Assembly: GCF_009807095.1 (NCBI RefSeq) | Contig: NZ_WUCC01000016.1 | Location: 1 to 40,342 of the forward strand | Length of the DNA stretch: 40,342 nt | Direction: 5' to 3' | Source: Rathayibacter sp. VKM Ac-2754 | GTDB lineage: Bacteria > Actinomycetota > Actinomycetes > Actinomycetales > Microbacteriaceae | Part shown: piece by piece, positions 38,189-40,342 of the stretch | How positions within the stretch are numbered: the stretch's first letter is position 1 | Layout of the letters: the number at the start of each line of letters is the position of its first letter | The notes under the pieces: model-generated | Database searches by the model: none | Told to the model about the DNA's origin: nothing | What the model saw: only the letters and a program-made list of their open reading frames with translations | Position numbers and translations under genes: made by a program

Positions 38189-39343
38189 TCAGCGGCGCCG
38201 CAGCACCAACGCTGTCACATCGTCCTGGACGCCCGTGCTGAGAGCGAGGGCGGCGAGGTGGTCGAAGAGCTCGTCGTCGCCGAGGCTGCGGACCAGGTCG
38301 GCGACGTGATCGAGCGCGCTGAGCGAGCCGTCGTAGAGGTCGAGCACGCCGTCGCTGCACGAGAACAGCGCGTCGCCCGGGGAGAGGATCCGCTGGTGCT
38401 CCTCCCACTGGGCGTCCTCCGCGATCCCCAGGGGGAGTCCGGCGGTGCTCAGGCGCTCGACGGCTCCATCGGCACGGACGAGGACGGTGAGTCCGTGCCC
38501 CGCGTCGACGAACGTGAGCACGCCGTCGACGGGGTCGACGCTGCCGACGAAGGCGGTCGCGAAGGTGGCGGTGGCGGTGAGGTCCTGGAGGAGCTGCGCG
38601 TTGACGGCGGTGACCGCGGCGCCCGGGGCCGCCTCCGGTCGCGCCTGGAACGCGGAGCGGACGGCCGAGGCGATGATCGCCGCCCCGGTGCCCTTGCCCA
38701 TCACATCCACCACCTCGAGCGCGAGACGGCCGTCGGAGGAGCGCCAGGAGGCGTAGTCGCCCGCTACGTCGTGAGCCGGCAGCGTCGACCCCGCGACGCT
38801 CCAGTCGTGCACCACCAGCGCGGGCGGGCGCAGGCGCCGCTGCAGCTCGGCGGCGCGGCTCGCCGACGCGATCTCGCGCAGCTCGCGCTCGGCCCACCGC
38901 CCGAGCTCCTCGAGGACCTGCCGCTCCTCCTCGGAGAAGTCGCGGGCGACGCGGTCGAAGACGCAGATCGTGCCGACCCGCTGGTTGTCGCCGATCGTCA
39001 GGGGGCGTCCGGCGTAGAAGCGGAGGTGCGTGTCGCCGGTCACGGCTCCGCGCTCGGCGAAGCGCGCATCGGCAGTGGCGTCCTCGATGACGAGCAGCTC
39101 CGGCTGCTGGACGGTGATGTCGCAGATCGAGTCGGCGCGAGCGATCCGACTCGTCTGCGCCGGCCGCTCGGGGGACTTCGTGAACTGCGTCGACTCCTCG
39201 ATGATGTTGATCTCGGCCGACGGCACGCGGAGCAGCTGACGCGCGACCCGCGTGATCCGATCGAAGCGCTCCTGCGGCCCGGACCCCGAGAAGTCGAGCG
39301 AGGCGACGGCGGCGAGACGGACCCGCTCCCTCTCGTCGGTCAC
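38189..39343 (-). CDS. GAF domain SpoIIE/RsbU-type protein phosphatase
   Basis: Dephosphorylates an anti-anti-sigma protein in a partner-switching pathway. 384 residues. A GAF sensor domain (about 20-160, with FYAGRPLTIGDNQRVGTICV) is followed by a PP2C-type catalytic domain (about 170-384). Metal ligands are visible: D196 in HDVAGDY, D213 in VVDVMGKGTG, CSDGVLDLYDG near 329-339 and DDVTALVL near 374-381. GAF domains of this type sense small ligands, oxygen or light; no specific cofactor site is evident. GTG 39343 overlaps the stop of the kinase gene as GTGA, giving coupled translation. Confidence 0.9.
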   Translation of the reverse strand: MTDERERVRLAAVASLDFSGSGPQERFDRITRVARQLLRVPSAEINIIEESTQFTKSPERPAQTSRIARADSICDITVQQPELLVIEDATADARFAERGAVTGDTHLRFYAGRPLTIGDNQRVGTICVFDRVARDFSEEERQVLEELGRWAERELREIASASRAAELQRRLRPPALVVHDWSVAGSTLPAHDVAGDYASWRSSDGRLALEVVDVMGKGTGAAIIASAVRSAFQARPEAAPGAAVTAVNAQLLQDLTATATFATAFVGSVDPVDGVLTFVDAGHGLTVLVRADGAVERLSTAGLPLGIAEDAQWEEHQRILSPGDALFSCSDGVLDLYDGSLSALDHVADLVRSLGDDELFDHLAALALSTGVQDDVTALVLRRR

Positions 39344-39753
39344 GACCGCGGCCTCTCGCGGATGATCGTCCAGATGTTCTGACCGTCGACGCGGGCGTAC
39401 TCGAACCGCGTCACGAGCGCCTGGATGAACGGGATGCCGCGACCGGCCTCCGCCCACTCGTCGGGCATGTCGCGGGGCTCGCTGACATCGACGCCGGCGG
39501 CGGGAGCGGAGTCGTTCAGCACGGCCCGCAGCTCGTGCTCGTCGACGGTGATGTCGATGACGCAGAGGGTGTGCCGGGCCGAGTGGGCGTGCTGCACGAT
39601 GTTCGAGGTCAGCTCGGCGAGCGCGGTCTCGAAGGCCATCCGGTCCCACGAGCCGACGCCGGGCGACTCCGCCCAGATCTCGGCCAGGGCGTCGTGCACG
39701 GCGGTCACGCCGTCATCGGGAGGGGTGCGGATGACCAGCGAGCGCTCAGACAC
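39340..39753 (-). CDS. RsbW-like anti-sigma factor / Ser kinase
   Basis: Binds either a sigma factor or the STAS protein, phosphorylating the latter. 137 residues forming an HATPase_c domain: N-box ALAELTSNIVQHA with E47 and N51, G1-like LNDSAPAAG with D81, and glycine loop GRGIPFI (104-110). The start GTG 39753 lies 8 nt inside the end of the STAS gene. The order STAS - kinase - phosphatase is a classical partner switch. No sigma-factor gene is present in the window, so its target is either distant or not a sigma factor. Confidence 0.88.
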   Translation of the reverse strand: MSERSLVIRTPPDDGVTAVHDALAEIWAESPGVGSWDRMAFETALAELTSNIVQHAHSARHTLCVIDITVDEHELRAVLNDSAPAAGVDVSEPRDMPDEWAEAGRGIPFIQALVTRFEYARVDGQNIWTIIRERPRS

Positions 39754-40078
39754 GGTAGGCGTCCTCGACGCTCTCGGTCGTGCCGAGCAGGCGATCGAGG
39801 TTCGACAGCCGGAGCACCATGGCCGGCTGCTCGGCGGGCGACGCGACCCGGATGTCTCCACCCGCGCGCCGTGCCTCCTTGAGGCACGCGACGAGCACGC
39901 CGAGGCCGGAGGAGTCGAGGAAGTCGACTCCGGCGAGGTCGACCACGACGCGCAGATCTCCGTCGGAGATCGCCCGCAGGACCACGGCCTCGAACTCGGG
40001 CACGCTCGTCAGATCGAGGCGCCCGACGGGCCGGACGACGACGATGTCGGGCTCGATCTTCTCGGTGCTGAGCTGCAT
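39746..40078 (-). CDS. STAS-domain anti-anti-sigma factor
   Basis: Phospho-regulated antagonist of the kinase encoded next. 110 residues, one STAS domain. The phosphorylation loop is VDFLDSSGLGVLV (51-63), with S56 the likely acceptor by alignment to SpoIIAA. The N-terminus DIVVVRPVGRLDLTSVPEFE is typical. ATG 40078 has gaggaga upstream. It is the first gene of the operon; TACGGT at 40123-40128 (minus strand) may be its -10. Confidence 0.92.
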   Translation of the reverse strand: MQLSTEKIEPDIVVVRPVGRLDLTSVPEFEAVVLRAISDGDLRVVVDLAGVDFLDSSGLGVLVACLKEARRAGGDIRVASPAEQPAMVLRLSNLDRLLGTTESVEDAYRV

Positions 40079-40122
40079 GCGGATCTCCTCGGGGCGGGTC
40101 GGGTCCGGGACCCTCGACGTCG

Positions 40123-40128
40123 ACCGTA
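40123..40128 (-). promoter_or_regulatory. Possible -10 box of the partner-switching operon
   Basis: TACGGT on the minus strand in the context cccttgTACGGTcgacg, about 45 nt before ATG 40078. No -35 is recognised. Confidence 0.4.
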
Positions 40129-40342
40129 CAAGGGATCGGGAGGCGCCGCTCCACCTGCCCGCTGCCCTCCGCCCCGACCGCGGCGTCCGGGCGGCCCGCC
40201 GTCGCAGATGGCCAGGTCGGTCTGGGGATCGGGAGGGTCTGGATGCGGGGCGGGAGCGCGCCCTGGAGAGAGGTGCTCGGGGGCGGGCAGCAGAGGGCGG
40301 CGCGCTTCGCGCGGCCGGGGTGGGGGGCGCGCTCGTGAAGGC
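40129..40342. other. Right-edge region without a supported gene
   Basis: 214 bp of G-rich sequence. I see no start codon with a ribosome site and no clear hairpin. It may be a continuing intergenic region or the end of a gene outside the window. Confidence 0.4.

Overview
The window is about 40 kb of very GC-rich DNA from an actinobacterium. The gene set (FasR-type regulator beside fabD-fabH-acpP-fabF, AceE-type pyruvate dehydrogenase, DUF3145, an actinobacterial LexA box, TANNNT -10 boxes placed 6-7 nt before ATG starts) and the protein sequences point to Microbacteriaceae, possibly Rathayibacter or Clavibacter relatives. The genus is an inference from protein feel, not a search result. The window is chromosomal: it holds housekeeping genes and three tRNA genes, and I see no phage, integrase, transposase or CRISPR array.

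Layout, left to right. dnaG (259-2103) is followed by an oligopeptide-type ABC import operon (2327-9664): lipoprotein, two permeases, a double-ATPase protein, a third ATPase and a D-2-hydroxyacid dehydrogenase. Then come tRNA-Asn, an RsmC/RlmG-like methyltransferase and a protein built like a NarL-type histidine kinase without its phospho-acceptor His. A nested palindromic repeat (copy A) separates this from def, which is divergent from a DMT-like membrane protein. Next are a GT4 glycosyltransferase, a CAU-anticodon tRNA, several small proteins, a GT2 glycosyltransferase and an EmrB/QacA-type exporter divergent from a 35-residue membrane protein.

At 20317-22682 a perfect LexA box lies between a DUF6504 gene and a two-gene operon of a 97-residue unknown protein plus a PolA-type polymerase. 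This is the best candidate for an under-described system: a small SOS-controlled DNA-synthesis cassette. Next come a secreted SLT-type lytic enzyme with a PadR regulator and DUF3145. A gene-free stretch of about 860 bp with repeat copies B and C follows.

From 26229 to 33934 on the minus strand lies aceE-fasR-fabD-fabH-acpP-fabF, which couples acetyl-CoA supply to fatty-acid synthesis. The right end has an AhpE-like peroxiredoxin, a five-helix channel-like membrane protein, tRNA-Val, a LysR-HTH-only protein, a dihydrofolate-reductase-fold protein under an apparent LacI-type operator, a patatin, and a STAS / anti-sigma kinase / GAF-SpoIIE phosphatase partner-switching operon.

Cross-cutting signals: at least seven genes look leaderless. 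An identical 12-bp palindrome sits at two distant promoters. All three repeat copies lie between convergent genes, and several hairpins are placed inside operons or directly on stop codons.
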